From Halorubrum sp. CSM-61 (GTDB taxonomy: Archaea > Halobacteriota > Halobacteria > Halobacteriales > Haloferacaceae): DNA of 64,000 bases. A program made the translations under genes and the position numbers. The notes below the pieces were generated by a model. The model saw only the letters and a list, made by a program, of their open reading frames with translations, was not told the DNA's origin and ran no database searches. The stretch covers positions 101,993 to 165,992 of the forward strand of contig NZ_RJJW01000009.1 in the NCBI RefSeq assembly GCF_003781945.1, read 5' to 3'. Shown here one piece after another: positions 10,064-18,869 of the stretch (position 1 is its first letter; each line of letters begins with the position of its first letter).

Positions 10064-10904
10064 GCGCGGCGTTCGGGGCCTCGGTCTCCTCGAACCTCTC
10101 TCGGTTCCGATCGATACCGTCGCCGTCCAGTCAGTCCGACGAGCCCCCGGCTCGAGCAAGGGTGGTCGACACGATCAGCCAGACAAATATATACAAAATC
10201 GGGTACTTAGAGATTATTATAACTATACGTATGTTTTGAGAGCGGCCGGATCAACGGCGAGCCGGTCGGAGTCGGCGGAACGTCTGGAAGGGCGTGCCGT
10301 GAGAGACACGCCCTAATCGACGAGAAGCGGTGTGCCGACGGCGCGGTGTTCCTCGCCGAGATCGCGGAGACCTACCGGCGGACCACGCGGTAACTGGCGG
10401 CGAACCCGAGAACGATCGAGAAGAGCCGGTCGGACGAGTCGATCGAGGCCGCGATCGGGTTCCGTTCGGCAAACGCGGGTGCAAGTCTGCGAGAGCCGTC
10501 CGTTCGGGCGGTCTCGACACACGAACCGGTGACCGATTCGAGATGCCTACACACCTGCGAAACCGGTCCGCACCCGAATTCTGTCAGGAAAGCGGCCGGC
10601 GGAGCCGTCGACGCGTTCGACGGGCTCGGTAGCGCCGAGGCCTTCTCCTCGAGAACCGCTCGGAGGGAGCGCGGGTTATCCGACTACCTATCTGTTTCAA
10701 ATACTACTACGATTACTTATATATCTGCGTCAGGATCGGTTTACATTCGTCGCCGGTTGGCGAAGGCGAGCTTCAGTCCCACGACCGATAGCCTACCCGG
10801 TGCCCGCAGTGAGGAGAGCGAACGGTACCACGACGCGACCCGCTGATGTCATGCTTTCACGAGCAAGGTGTGCGCTTATCTGCGTTTCCTCACGTGGTAG
10901 TGGT
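10064..10904. other. Intergenic region, no convincing gene
   Basis: About 840 bases. It contains an unusually A/T-rich stretch (about 10176-10235, with ACAAATATATACAAAATC and TTATTATAACTATACG) and a second one at 10695-10730. Between them is high-GC sequence whose frames are repeatedly stopped and show no family resemblance. It may be an old gene relic or regulatory DNA. No tRNA-like fold was seen. Confidence 0.5.
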
Positions 10905-11147
10905 ATGGACGAGACGACGTACACGGACGAAGAAGTCGGAAAGCACGTCGTGACCGCCGACGGCGACCGCGTCGGAACCGTCACGGCGGTTCGACACGGG
11001 ACGCCGTACATCGATCCCGACCCGGACGCGTTCGATCGGATCAAGGCGGCGATGGGCTGGGAGGACGTGAACGACGACGCCTATCCGCTTCAAGAGGGGG
11101 AAGTGGACGAGATCACCAACGAAGAGATTCGGCTGCGCCAGTTCTGA
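10905..11147 (+). CDS. PRC-barrel-type small protein
   Basis: 80 aa, starting MDETTYTDEEVGKHVVTADG, followed by DRVGTVTAVRHGTPYIDPDP and a conserved end, DEITNEEIRLRQF. The pattern 'GK-V-ADGD-GTV' is the PRC-barrel fold used in RNA-processing and photosystem proteins. In haloarchaea these are free-standing stress-type proteins of unknown role. A paralogue with the same 80-residue length is at 42021-42263. ATG 10905 was chosen over an upstream start because the family begins here. Confidence 0.75.
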   Translation: MDETTYTDEEVGKHVVTADGDRVGTVTAVRHGTPYIDPDPDAFDRIKAAMGWEDVNDDAYPLQEGEVDEITNEEIRLRQF

Positions 11148-11322
11148 CGCCCGAGATGCCGTCGAGGCTCTGATCGGGCTCCAGCCGATGTTACCGTCAG
11201 TAACGTTCGCCCCGTCTTGAGCGACGAGACCCGGCTGACGGGCGTGACGCTCGGGATAGCAAAAGTTCCCGGCATGCGCAAGCAGGACGCTATTATCGGC
11301 CTCTGACGTTACTGCCCATGCC

Positions 11323-12135
11323 GTGTTCTACCACGACAACCAGCTCCAGTTCGAGGTCGAAGTCGAGAACCCCGACCCCCGGTTCGCGAAGATGCTCCAG
11401 CAGGCCATCGGCGGCGCGGAGGGAGAGATGCGCGTCGCCTTGCAGTACATGTTTCAGGCCTTCGCGATCCCGGCCGAGAAACGGGAGATCAGGCAGTTCC
11501 TGATGGAGACCGCGACCGAGGAGCTCGGCCACATCGAGATGCTCGCGACCGCGGTCTCGAAGAACCTCGAAGGGGCGTCCGAGGAGGCCCGCGAGGCCGC
11601 CCGCGAGGACGCCGTCGTCGACGAGATGATGCGGTCGGGCCAGCCGCGACAGGCCCTCTCGGCGGGGTTACACGCGATGCCCGTCGACAGCAACGGCGTC
11701 CCGTTCACCGGGAACTACGTGGTCGCCTCCGGGAACCTCGCCGCCGACCTGTACGCGAACGTCATGGCCGAGTCCACGGGACGCGTGCTCGCGACCCGGC
11801 TCTACGAGTTCACCGACGACCCCGGCATGAAGGAGATGCTGGAGTACCTCATCGCCCGGGACACGATGCACCAGAACCAGTGGCACGCCGCCTTGGAGAG
11901 CCTCGGCGAACACCGCCCCGTCCCGGCGAGCTTCGATCAGGAGAAGGAGAATCAGGAGTACAACTACTCGTTCATGTCCACCGCTCGCGAGGAGCGGCCC
12001 GACCCGGAACAGCCGTGGACGCAGGGCGAAGCGCCCGACGGGAAAGGGGAGTTCAGCTACACGCCCCGTCAGCCCGGCGGTGGCAGCCCCGATCTCAAAG
12101 AGATGATAGACGAGATGTACAACGAGGTCCAGTGA
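11323..12135 (+). CDS. Manganese catalase
   Basis: 270 aa. Di-manganese ferritin-like catalase that breaks down hydrogen peroxide in the cytoplasm. The translation MFYHDNQLQFEVEVENPDPR from the GTG at 11323 is the family N-terminus; an ATG 5 bases upstream is out of frame. Di-Mn ligands are visible at the expected spacings: Glu35 (GGAEGE), Glu67 and His70 (EELGH), Glu150 (NVMAES) and His183 (RDTMHQNQW). The acidic C-terminal extension (FSYTPRQPGGGSPDLKEMID) is typical. No cofactor residue is missing, so it should be active. It is monocistronic, with downstream genes separated by a promoter-like gap. Confidence 0.93.
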   Translation: MFYHDNQLQFEVEVENPDPRFAKMLQQAIGGAEGEMRVALQYMFQAFAIPAEKREIRQFLMETATEELGHIEMLATAVSKNLEGASEEAREAAREDAVVDEMMRSGQPRQALSAGLHAMPVDSNGVPFTGNYVVASGNLAADLYANVMAESTGRVLATRLYEFTDDPGMKEMLEYLIARDTMHQNQWHAALESLGEHRPVPASFDQEKENQEYNYSFMSTAREERPDPEQPWTQGEAPDGKGEFSYTPRQPGGGSPDLKEMIDEMYNEVQ

Positions 12136-12235
12136 CCGACCGAGAGCACCCGACGTTCCGGTCATCCGGGTTCCGTCCATCGCTCTCGAACGGTCCCCGA
12201 TCCCGTATCTCCGCCTCCCCCTGCACACGCAGGCC

Positions 12236-12247
12236 ACGATATTAATG
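12236..12247 (+). promoter_or_regulatory. TATA-like box before the proteasome-like gene
   Basis: CGATATTAATGG (12236-12247) is about 30 bp before ATG 12273, a normal archaeal promoter distance. It separates this gene from the catalase. Confidence 0.5.
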
Positions 12248-12272
12248 GGCTGAGGGCAGTCCTCAATGAGTG

Positions 12273-12854
12273 ATGAGCACTGTAGTAGCGATCGAGACGC
12301 CGACAGGGGTGGCTATCGCCGGGGACACTCGGCTCGTCGACGGCGACGCGGTGTCGTCGGATCAGTTCCGGCGCGTGTTCGGCCTCAAGGGCGTCGGCGT
12401 CGGCGTCGTGGGTGAATCGGGGGCGGTTCAGCAGTTCCGCCGTCAGTTCGAGGTCAAACTCCGAGATCGGGGGCTGCGGAGCGAGAAGACTCCCGATATC
12501 GACGTCATCGCTCGCATCGCGGCCAGGGAAGCGGAGGACGCTGGCGTCGACGCCGTGATCGGCGCTCGCGACGACGACGGGACCGCGACCCTGAGAGAGG
12601 TCGCCTCCGACGGACGCGTACTCGAGGGGGGCGAGGTCGCGCTCGGTTCCGGAAGGGAGATCGCCATCGGATTGCTGGAGGCGCTCGACGCGGACGAGGC
12701 GGCGAACGACCCCGCCGCCGCGGTGCGAAACACGCTGGAGACGGTGACAGAGCGCGACGTCAACACCGGCGGCGAGATCAACGTCTGGACTCTCGGGAGC
12801 GCCGACCAGATCGAAAAGGACGTGCGCCGATCCGAGGACGGGGCGGAACGGTGA
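12273..12854 (+). CDS. Proteasome beta-subunit-like Ntn-fold protein, altered active site
   Basis: 193 aa, starting MSTVVAIETPTGVAIAGDTR, which aligns by eye with the start of a mature proteasome beta subunit (TTTVG...GVVLAADTR). No propeptide is present. After Met removal the residue in the Thr1 position would be Ser. Asp17 of the canonical site is kept (AGDTR), but the Lys33 position appears to be Arg (RRVFGL). It could be a weak Ser-type Ntn hydrolase or a non-catalytic homologue; it is unlikely to be the main 20S beta subunit. A GTG lies immediately before the chosen ATG. Confidence 0.75.
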   Translation: MSTVVAIETPTGVAIAGDTRLVDGDAVSSDQFRRVFGLKGVGVGVVGESGAVQQFRRQFEVKLRDRGLRSEKTPDIDVIARIAAREAEDAGVDAVIGARDDDGTATLREVASDGRVLEGGEVALGSGREIAIGLLEALDADEAANDPAAAVRNTLETVTERDVNTGGEINVWTLGSADQIEKDVRRSEDGAER

Positions 12855-12915
12855 CTCGTCGTTTCTCGCGGACCGGCCGGCGACCGGAATCCACTACGAT
12901 CGGAGCGCCCCACGC

Positions 12916-13455
12916 ATGGTAGACGTGAGCGGCCACCTGGGCATGGCGCTGCTCTGGCTCGCGCCGGCGTGGCTCGTCCTCGACCACCGGGGAACGGCGG
13001 CGGCGTTCGTCCTGTCGGGCGTCCCGTTCGGAATGTTACCGGACATCGACTTGGTGCTCGAGGGGGTCGTTCCGACCGTCAAGCACCACGGGACGATCCA
13101 CACCGTGCTCGCGGTGACGCTCATGGCCGCGGTCATCGCCCCCGTCGTCGGAAAGATATTCGAGAAGATCGGTGACGAGACGGCCTGGCTGTCCCCCCAG
13201 GCGGTGGACAACAGCGTCCGCCTGGGCTTCCTGGCGGTCTGGATCCCCGGAATCGCCCACCTCTTCGCGGACATCCTCTCGGCGCCGGACATCGCCGATT
13301 CCATCGAACCGTTCTGGCCGGTGTACCCGAGTTCCCTCGGCATCGACGTCGTCTGGTACAACGATCCCCTCGCCAATTGGGGATTGCTCGCCGCCGGCGT
13401 CCTCGTCAACGTCGGGCTGTACCTCTACGTCGACGATCGACGGCCGTCGGAGTGA
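12916..13455 (+). CDS. YdjM/DUF457-like membrane metal-dependent hydrolase
   Basis: 179 aa with four or so hydrophobic segments. Metal-binding-like motifs lie where this family has them: SGHLGMALLWLAP near residue 6, MLPDIDLVLE near 40, KHHGTIHTVLA near 55, and GIAHLFADIL near 115. This is the pattern of the LexA-regulated YdjM / DUF457 inner-membrane family, whose substrate is unknown. It follows the proteasome-like gene by 61 bp on the same strand, but no shared function is evident. Confidence 0.75.
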   Translation: MVDVSGHLGMALLWLAPAWLVLDHRGTAAAFVLSGVPFGMLPDIDLVLEGVVPTVKHHGTIHTVLAVTLMAAVIAPVVGKIFEKIGDETAWLSPQAVDNSVRLGFLAVWIPGIAHLFADILSAPDIADSIEPFWPVYPSSLGIDVVWYNDPLANWGLLAAGVLVNVGLYLYVDDRRPSE

Positions 13456-13518
13456 ACGGATACTACCGGGACCCGACAGGGATTCCCGCGGGCCGGAGCG
13501 TCGTTCGCGTTCGGGATG

Positions 13519-14349
13519 TCACCGAGCGCTCGACGGCTCGGCCGAGGCGGAAGACCGGCCGCCCATGAGCACGATGTTCGTGACCGCCCCGATCAGGATC
13601 ACCAACGCGCCGAAATAGAGGAACGTGATCAGGAGTATCACGCCGCCGACGACGCCGTACAGCGCTTGGGTCGACGAGTACGCGACGTAGATCCCGAAGC
13701 CGGCGTTGAGAACCGCCCACCCGACGGCCGCGACCATCGTCCCCGGAAGGATCATCTTGAGGGACAGATCCACGTCGGGAAACACGTAGTAAATGGGGAG
13801 AAACACGACCGTGAGACCGACGATCAACAACGCCCCCCTCACCAGCCCGGGCAACGGGAGGTTCGGGACGAGATGGAGGAGCAGTCCCGCGCCGACGACG
13901 ACGACCAGCGCGATCCCCAACGACACCAGTACCACGATCCCGTCTTTGAGTTGATTGGGGAGATCGTTTTTCCACTGGGTGTCGTAGATGGCCGAGAAGG
14001 CCGTGTCGAGCGCCCGGAAGACCCGAAGTATCCCCCAGAGGAGCACGAGGGACCCGAGGATCGAAAGCCCGGTCTGACTGCCGGCTTGGTTGATACTGTC
14101 GACCAAGAGGGACTGTCCGCTCGGCGTGAGGTAGCTCTCCGTGACCCGCTGAACCTGATTCACCAGCACTTCGCCGCCGAGCACGGACGCCGCGATCGTC
14201 AACAGCAGCACGAGCGGAAGCAGCGAGACGAACGCCGAATACGCGATGCTCCCCGCCATGAACGGGACGTTCTTCTCCTTCGATTCGCGAGCGATTCCCC
14301 GCACTACGTGGACCGCATTTTCGGCCGTGTGAGTGTGTCGTGAACCCAT
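13519..14349 (-). CDS. YihY/BrkB family membrane protein
   Basis: 276 aa with six predicted membrane helices. The family landmarks are present: NVPFMAGSIAYSAFVSLLPL near residue 30, SILGSLVLLWGILRVFRALD near 100, the amphipathic IYDTQWKNDLPNQLKDG, YYVFPDVDLSLKMILPGTMV near 190, and ALYGVVGGVILLITFLYFGA near 230. YihY/UPF0761 proteins were once called tRNA-processing RNase BN; that assignment is withdrawn and the function is unknown. The short C-terminal Ser/Ala tail is cytosolic. It is convergent with the YdjM-like gene. Confidence 0.88.
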   Translation of the reverse strand: MGSRHTHTAENAVHVVRGIARESKEKNVPFMAGSIAYSAFVSLLPLVLLLTIAASVLGGEVLVNQVQRVTESYLTPSGQSLLVDSINQAGSQTGLSILGSLVLLWGILRVFRALDTAFSAIYDTQWKNDLPNQLKDGIVVLVSLGIALVVVVGAGLLLHLVPNLPLPGLVRGALLIVGLTVVFLPIYYVFPDVDLSLKMILPGTMVAAVGWAVLNAGFGIYVAYSSTQALYGVVGGVILLITFLYFGALVILIGAVTNIVLMGGRSSASAEPSSAR

Positions 14350-14530
14350 ATTCGATAGTTCCCTCTAATTCGCGACGTACCGACGGTTTCTGCTGTGTGA
14401 ACGCTTCACGAGAGATCGGCGGCGTAACGAGACGGGAGCCGGTAACGAGACGGGAGCCGGAGTCCTTCGGAGCGGGCCCGCGACGTGAGCGCGACCCGAC
14501 CGTCGCCTTCGGTGACGGGGAGAGCGACGG

Positions 14531-15199
14531 TCACAGCCGGCTTTCCACTCCGGCCGTCGTTTCCGAGAGCATCTGCTCGACGAGGTGGGAGTGGCCTCGC
14601 CGGAGGCGTTCGGACACGGCCTGGTGAGACACGTCGAAGCCCGAGGACAGCTCCTCTAGCGTCGTGCCCCGCGGAACTTTGTAGTAATCCGCCTCGAACG
14701 CTTGGGTGATGGTGCTGTGTTGCGTCGGCGACAGCCCCCCCTTGTTGTCCTCCGGACACGACAGGTTGCCGATACGTGACAGCGACGGGCTGATGCCGTC
14801 GTCACACCACGCTTGGAAGGTCTCCGACGCCGTCTCGCGGTCGGGAAACAGGATCTGAAACTCCCAGTGGTCGGACATCCCCTGGACGTCGAGCACCGAG
14901 CCGTCGGTCTCGGCGAACTCGTCGATGAGACGCGCCGCGGACGCCGTCCAGTCGACTTCGTACAGGGCGCGACTCCCGTCTATGGACAGGCGGCGCACGC
15001 GTTGCGTGGACGGGTCGTCCTGTAGGGAGGTGTCCAGTTCGTCCGGTTCGCTCGTCGACGTCCAGAGGAAGGGCATCGTGCTGTTCGAACTGTGGATGGC
15101 GGACTGAAGGAACTCGAATTCGACGTCCGGGACCTGCTCGACGGTCTCTTCCAGAATGAACCGGTCAGTTGGGACGGTGGCAACTACAACGGTTTCCAT
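14531..15199 (-). CDS. Bat-type HTH transcriptional regulator
   Basis: 222 aa. The C-terminal HTH_10 domain (about 158-215) is clear: GGLSPTQHSTITQAFEADYY, VPRGTTLEELSSGFDVSHQA, VSERLRRGHSHLVEQML. The N-terminal 150 residues form the bacterio-opsin-activator-like sensing part, with no Cys-rich, PAS or GAF signature that I can place. Such proteins regulate redox, light or metabolic genes in haloarchaea; the target here is unknown. TTTAATATAAGC (about 15223-15234) gives a reverse-strand TATA box about 28-30 bp before the ATG. Confidence 0.85.
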   Translation of the reverse strand: METVVVATVPTDRFILEETVEQVPDVEFEFLQSAIHSSNSTMPFLWTSTSEPDELDTSLQDDPSTQRVRRLSIDGSRALYEVDWTASAARLIDEFAETDGSVLDVQGMSDHWEFQILFPDRETASETFQAWCDDGISPSLSRIGNLSCPEDNKGGLSPTQHSTITQAFEADYYKVPRGTTLEELSSGFDVSHQAVSERLRRGHSHLVEQMLSETTAGVESRL

Positions 15200-15619
15200 G
15201 TCCGTTTGATTTCCGTGTGAGGGCTTTAATATAAGCCGCGTAGGCGCGCCGCCGGTCGCGGCTCACTGGCGGGTTAGCGATCGATTCCTGTAACCGGGCG
15301 AACACGGGTCGAACGCACACCCGTTCGCTCACGTATCGCTCTGTTAAATCCGGACAATCACCCGAAGTAACGTCGTTCGTGGACGCCCTCTCCGAGGCCA
15401 CCAACGGCGGTGTCGCTCTGCTTAACACGGACAAAGGTCATATTTAGCGGTACTCGCGCGGATCGCATCGCTCCGTTCCGAACCCGTTTGTCGCCTCACT
15501 CTGCGCCAGTGCGGTTCGCCGATTGCGACCCGATCGTCGGTCAGCGAGCCGGGCGGCAGTCGACCGTCCGATTCGGATGTCGCGCGTAACGTTCGCGACT
15601 CGTTCGGGCGTCCGGCGAA
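15200..15619. other. Intergenic region with promoter only
   Basis: Apart from the TATA box of the Bat-type gene (about 15223-15234), no gene, RNA fold or repeat is evident. A short A/T-rich patch (TCATATTTAGC, 15437-15448) is isolated. Codon-like structure is absent in all frames. Confidence 0.5.
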
Positions 15620-16843
15620 CTACGCCGACTCGACGGACGGTTCGAGCTCGCTCTCCGCGTCGGGTTGCACGCGATCGTAGATTCGACGGTGATCGGTGCC
15701 GACCTGCTCGAAGCTGTTGGCCCGTTTGTACTGGGCCATGACGTCGGCGAGCTTCGTTCGGCGGCTCTCGTCTTCCATGAGCTGTCGGACGCGCTCGGCC
15801 ACCTCGTCGGCGTCCGAGACGTCGACCGTCTCCGGTGTGCCCCACGCCCCCTCGATCCGTTCGAAGTACTCGGCGTCGCTGGCGAGGACCGGAAGCTCCT
15901 GTGTCGCACACGCGTTGAACGTCCCGCTCTGCGTCACGACGCGGTACGGAAGCACGGCGAGGTCGGGCGCTTTGAGCGCGGCCCAGTAGTCGTCGTCGTC
16001 GAGGACCCCCGTGACCGTCACGTTGTCCGGCGCGTCCGCTTTAATCTGTTCCGCGAACTCGAAGTCCTCGCCCTTCGGGCGCGCGCCGCCCGCGATCATG
16101 AACTCGTACTCGGGGAGTTTGGACGCGACCTCGAGGAAGATGTCGTGGCCCTTCGGCGGGCGGATAAATCCGGGGATGGCGACCACGGGCTCGTCCGGGT
16201 CGTAACCGAACCGTCGCTTGGCTTCCGCCTTCGACAGATCGGGCGAGACGTCGGTGTTCACGCCGTGTGAGAGCAGGCTGTACTCGTCCGATTCGAGCGC
16301 GATGTCCCCCTGGAACTTCGAGGCGCAATCGGGCGCCAGGAAGATCAGGTGCGCCGAGCAGACGGCCAGGAGCTTGTGCATCAACAGGAGGTAGAGCCTC
16401 ACCGAGAACGGCGCCTCGTCCGGCTCGAAATCGAGCACGGAGTGCATCGTCACGACGATCGATTTCGACCGGAGCGCGCACGCGACGTAGAGCACCGGGA
16501 AGAAGAGGAGGCCGAGCACTCCCGGATACTTGCTCCCCTCGCGGCGAAACAGCCCGTACTCGTGTTGGACGTGAACCACGTCCCCGTTCCCCCGTGCCGC
16601 GCGTACCGCGAGCTGGAGGAAGGCGGGTATCGAGCGATCGTCCTGTGGGATCTCCACGGTGTCCGCGCTGACCGCCCCGATCCCCTTGATGAGGTCCCGC
16701 GCGTACGTGCCGATTCCGCAGGACCCGTCGTCGGGCGTCGCTACCATCGTGATACGCTTCAGATCGCTCCGGCTCGATCGCGATACCGTCGGTTCCTCCG
16801 CCGGAGCGACCTCGGACTCGCGCCGCTGTGCCGGCTTGCTCAT
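15620..16843 (-). CDS. GT4-type glycosyltransferase
   Basis: 407 aa. Group 1 (GT-B) glycosyltransferase moving a nucleotide-sugar unit, probably to a surface glycan. The first domain has RITMVATPDDGSCGIGTYAR (the Gly-rich loop near 30-50) and VVHVQHEYGLFRREGSKYPG near 90. The second domain has LSHGVNTDVSPDLSKAEAKR, PVVAIPGFIRPPKGHDIFLE and a late PYRVVTQSGTF segment in the donor-phosphate EX7E-like region. There is no signal peptide; the N-terminal 28 residues are polar and disordered. It heads a same-strand set with a beta-helix protein and an FkbM methyltransferase. The sugar is unknown. Confidence 0.85.
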   Translation of the reverse strand: MSKPAQRRESEVAPAEEPTVSRSSRSDLKRITMVATPDDGSCGIGTYARDLIKGIGAVSADTVEIPQDDRSIPAFLQLAVRAARGNGDVVHVQHEYGLFRREGSKYPGVLGLLFFPVLYVACALRSKSIVVTMHSVLDFEPDEAPFSVRLYLLLMHKLLAVCSAHLIFLAPDCASKFQGDIALESDEYSLLSHGVNTDVSPDLSKAEAKRRFGYDPDEPVVAIPGFIRPPKGHDIFLEVASKLPEYEFMIAGGARPKGEDFEFAEQIKADAPDNVTVTGVLDDDDYWAALKAPDLAVLPYRVVTQSGTFNACATQELPVLASDAEYFERIEGAWGTPETVDVSDADEVAERVRQLMEDESRRTKLADVMAQYKRANSFEQVGTDHRRIYDRVQPDAESELEPSVESA

Positions 16844-17038
16844 GGCTTCCGTTCGCGCGACCGTTCGTCTTCGCTGACCTGTGAGCGACCCTGAACGTGC
16901 TCGGCGACCTGCGAGTGTCTCTGACGGTGCATCATTGGTGCATCGCCGCAGGGCCCATTAGTTATAATTCACACAAACGGGCACGTCGCGGGATCTGGCC
17001 CCGACGGCACTCAGTGAACTGATCGTTTCACGGAACCG

Positions 17039-17866
17039 TCATTCCCTTTTGAAGGCCGACGCCGATCCGTTCGTGAGGCCGACCGAGACCGATCCCGCGG
17101 TCGATCGGCCGACCCTCTCGATGTTGCTCCCGAGGAACGCCGCGTCGATTCGCGTCTCGACGGGCGCCTCGTGTCGCCACAGGGTTCCGTGGACGTTCGC
17201 GCCGTAGAGCATCCCGAATCGGTTGATGCCGCTATTTTCGCCGACGATCCTGACCCCGTCGGCGCAGGCCTCGACGTTGAGCCACTCTACCACGTTCGCC
17301 ATCGAGTACCCCCGGAAATCCATCGAGAGGCCCTCTCTACTGCTGACCGACCCCGTGATTCCGCCGAACTGGAACTGTCTGAGTTCGAGCGCGGTGCCGC
17401 CGTCGCAGTTGTGAACCCCGAAGTGGCGGCTGTTGAGGACGTGATTGAGTCGGCAGGCGGCGGTTCCGTCGGGGGAACCGTTGTTCGTCGCGAACGAGAG
17501 CCGACAGCTGTTGTACGCGTCGGTGCACTCGTCGTTGCCCAGCCGAAAGAGGACGCCGTCGCGGGCGCCTTGGAACCCGACGCCGGTGATCTCGGTGTAG
17601 AACATATCCCCTCCGTTGGAGTCGAGGATCGAGAAGCCGTCGCCGACGCCCGTGCCGAAATCGAGGACGCTCGCCCCGAGCCCCGCACCGCGGATCGCGA
17701 AGTTGTCGCCGAGCGACTCGTAGTCGGCGAGGTCGACGGTCGTCGGTTCGCAGTCGTGGACTCCCGGCGGGACCCAGACGATGCCGCCCCGCTGCGCGTC
17801 GAGGCGTCGGAACGCGTCGGTCCAGTCGCCGTCGCTGAGCGTAACGACACCCGGTATGTCTTCCAT
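17039..17866 (-). CDS. Right-handed beta-helix (pectate-lyase-like) protein
   Basis: 275 aa. The N-terminus (WTDAFRRLDAQRGGIVWVPP, GVHDCEPTTVDL) matches the start of pectate-lyase-3/tailspike-like beta-helices, where a 'G-V-PPG-Y' strand opens the coil. The remainder is Asn/Gly-rich with repeated coil-like units (FAIRGAGLGASVLDF, ITGVGFQGARDGVLFRLG, GVHNCDGGTALELRQFQFGG). No Sec or Tat signal is visible, which is odd for such a protein; it may be cytoplasmic or exported another way. Context with glycosyl and methyl transferases suggests polysaccharide modification. Catalytic residues cannot be assigned. Confidence 0.6.
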   Translation of the reverse strand: MEDIPGVVTLSDGDWTDAFRRLDAQRGGIVWVPPGVHDCEPTTVDLADYESLGDNFAIRGAGLGASVLDFGTGVGDGFSILDSNGGDMFYTEITGVGFQGARDGVLFRLGNDECTDAYNSCRLSFATNNGSPDGTAACRLNHVLNSRHFGVHNCDGGTALELRQFQFGGITGSVSSREGLSMDFRGYSMANVVEWLNVEACADGVRIVGENSGINRFGMLYGANVHGTLWRHEAPVETRIDAAFLGSNIERVGRSTAGSVSVGLTNGSASAFKRE

Positions 17867-17905
17867 GGCGGTAGCATCCCGGGACGGGTGAAGACTATAC
17901 GGTGC

Positions 17906-18679
17906 TTATTTCGGAGAACCGGCCGAAGGAGGCGTCGTCGCCCGCAGAAACTCCGTGTTACCTCGCTCTCTCAGCGTCGTCACTTCGAACCCGACGTCCG
18001 TCAACCGCGAGACGACGCCGTCGACGCCGACGTGGTCGGTGTGGACCTCGACGAAGAGCTCTCGGCACGCTGAGAGCGTTTCCTCGCCCCCGTCGAGGAC
18101 CTCTCGTTCGGCGCCTTCCACGTCGATCTTGGCGACGGCGGGCCGGGGGAGGTCGTTCTCTCGAACGACCGCGTCCACTCGCGTCACGGCGACGTCGGCG
18201 ACGTCGGTCGCGTCGTCGACCGGTGCGACAGAGAACTCGCCGGTTCCGAGCTCGTCCGGGGACCGACGCGGGTGGGTCAGCGACGCGGTCCCCTCGTAGT
18301 CGGCGACCGCCATCTCGAACGCCGTAACGTCGATATCGTTCAACTCGGCGTTTTCGCGCAGCCGAGCCGCCGTCTCCTCGTGCGGTTCGAACGCCACGAC
18401 GCGGTCCGCGTGCTGACCGGCGAAACACGTGTACACGCCGACGTTCGCTCCGATATCGTAGAACACGTCGTCGGGGGATATAGACTCCACTACCGCTTCC
18501 AAGATATCCGTCTCGTACATCAGCGTCCGGATCCGTCGCTGCTCTCGGTCAGTCTCGGCGTGAAACACCGCTTCGGTCTCGTCGACGGTCCGATCGAGCG
18601 TCTCTCCTTTTACGGGCGATTCCGGAATCCGGTCGTCTGCCGCCGTATTGGAGTCTCGATCAGAGGAGGACGAGTCCAT
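17906..18679 (-). CDS. FkbM family methyltransferase
   Basis: 257 aa. SAM-dependent methyltransferase often modifying sugars or lipids. Motif I appears as DDVFYDIGANVGVYTCFAGQ, then RVVAFEPHEETAARLRENAE (acidic loop, FEP), and PAVAKIDVEGAEREVLDGGE (the FkbM KIDVEGxE signature). The N-terminal 20 residues are polar and Ser/Asp-rich. ATG 18677-18679 was chosen because the reading frame further upstream has no family character. It lies in the surface-carbohydrate patch, 40 bp upstream of the beta-helix gene on the same strand. The substrate is unknown. Confidence 0.85.
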   Translation of the reverse strand: MDSSSSDRDSNTAADDRIPESPVKGETLDRTVDETEAVFHAETDREQRRIRTLMYETDILEAVVESISPDDVFYDIGANVGVYTCFAGQHADRVVAFEPHEETAARLRENAELNDIDVTAFEMAVADYEGTASLTHPRRSPDELGTGEFSVAPVDDATDVADVAVTRVDAVVRENDLPRPAVAKIDVEGAEREVLDGGEETLSACRELFVEVHTDHVGVDGVVSRLTDVGFEVTTLRERGNTEFLRATTPPSAGSPK

Positions 18680-18869
18680 GACGAGAACGTCAACGGTGTC
18701 CCGACGGTTTGTTAGACGACGAGTATTTCGGAAATAGCGTCTTACTCGGAGAAAGTGTGGATCGGCGGTGTATTCACGGGGAGCGCCGCGATCGGTTCGA
18801 CACGCGGACGGGCATACGGACGCACTGACACACCGGCAAGTTACGGTGCTGGAACGGTATCGGCTCGGT

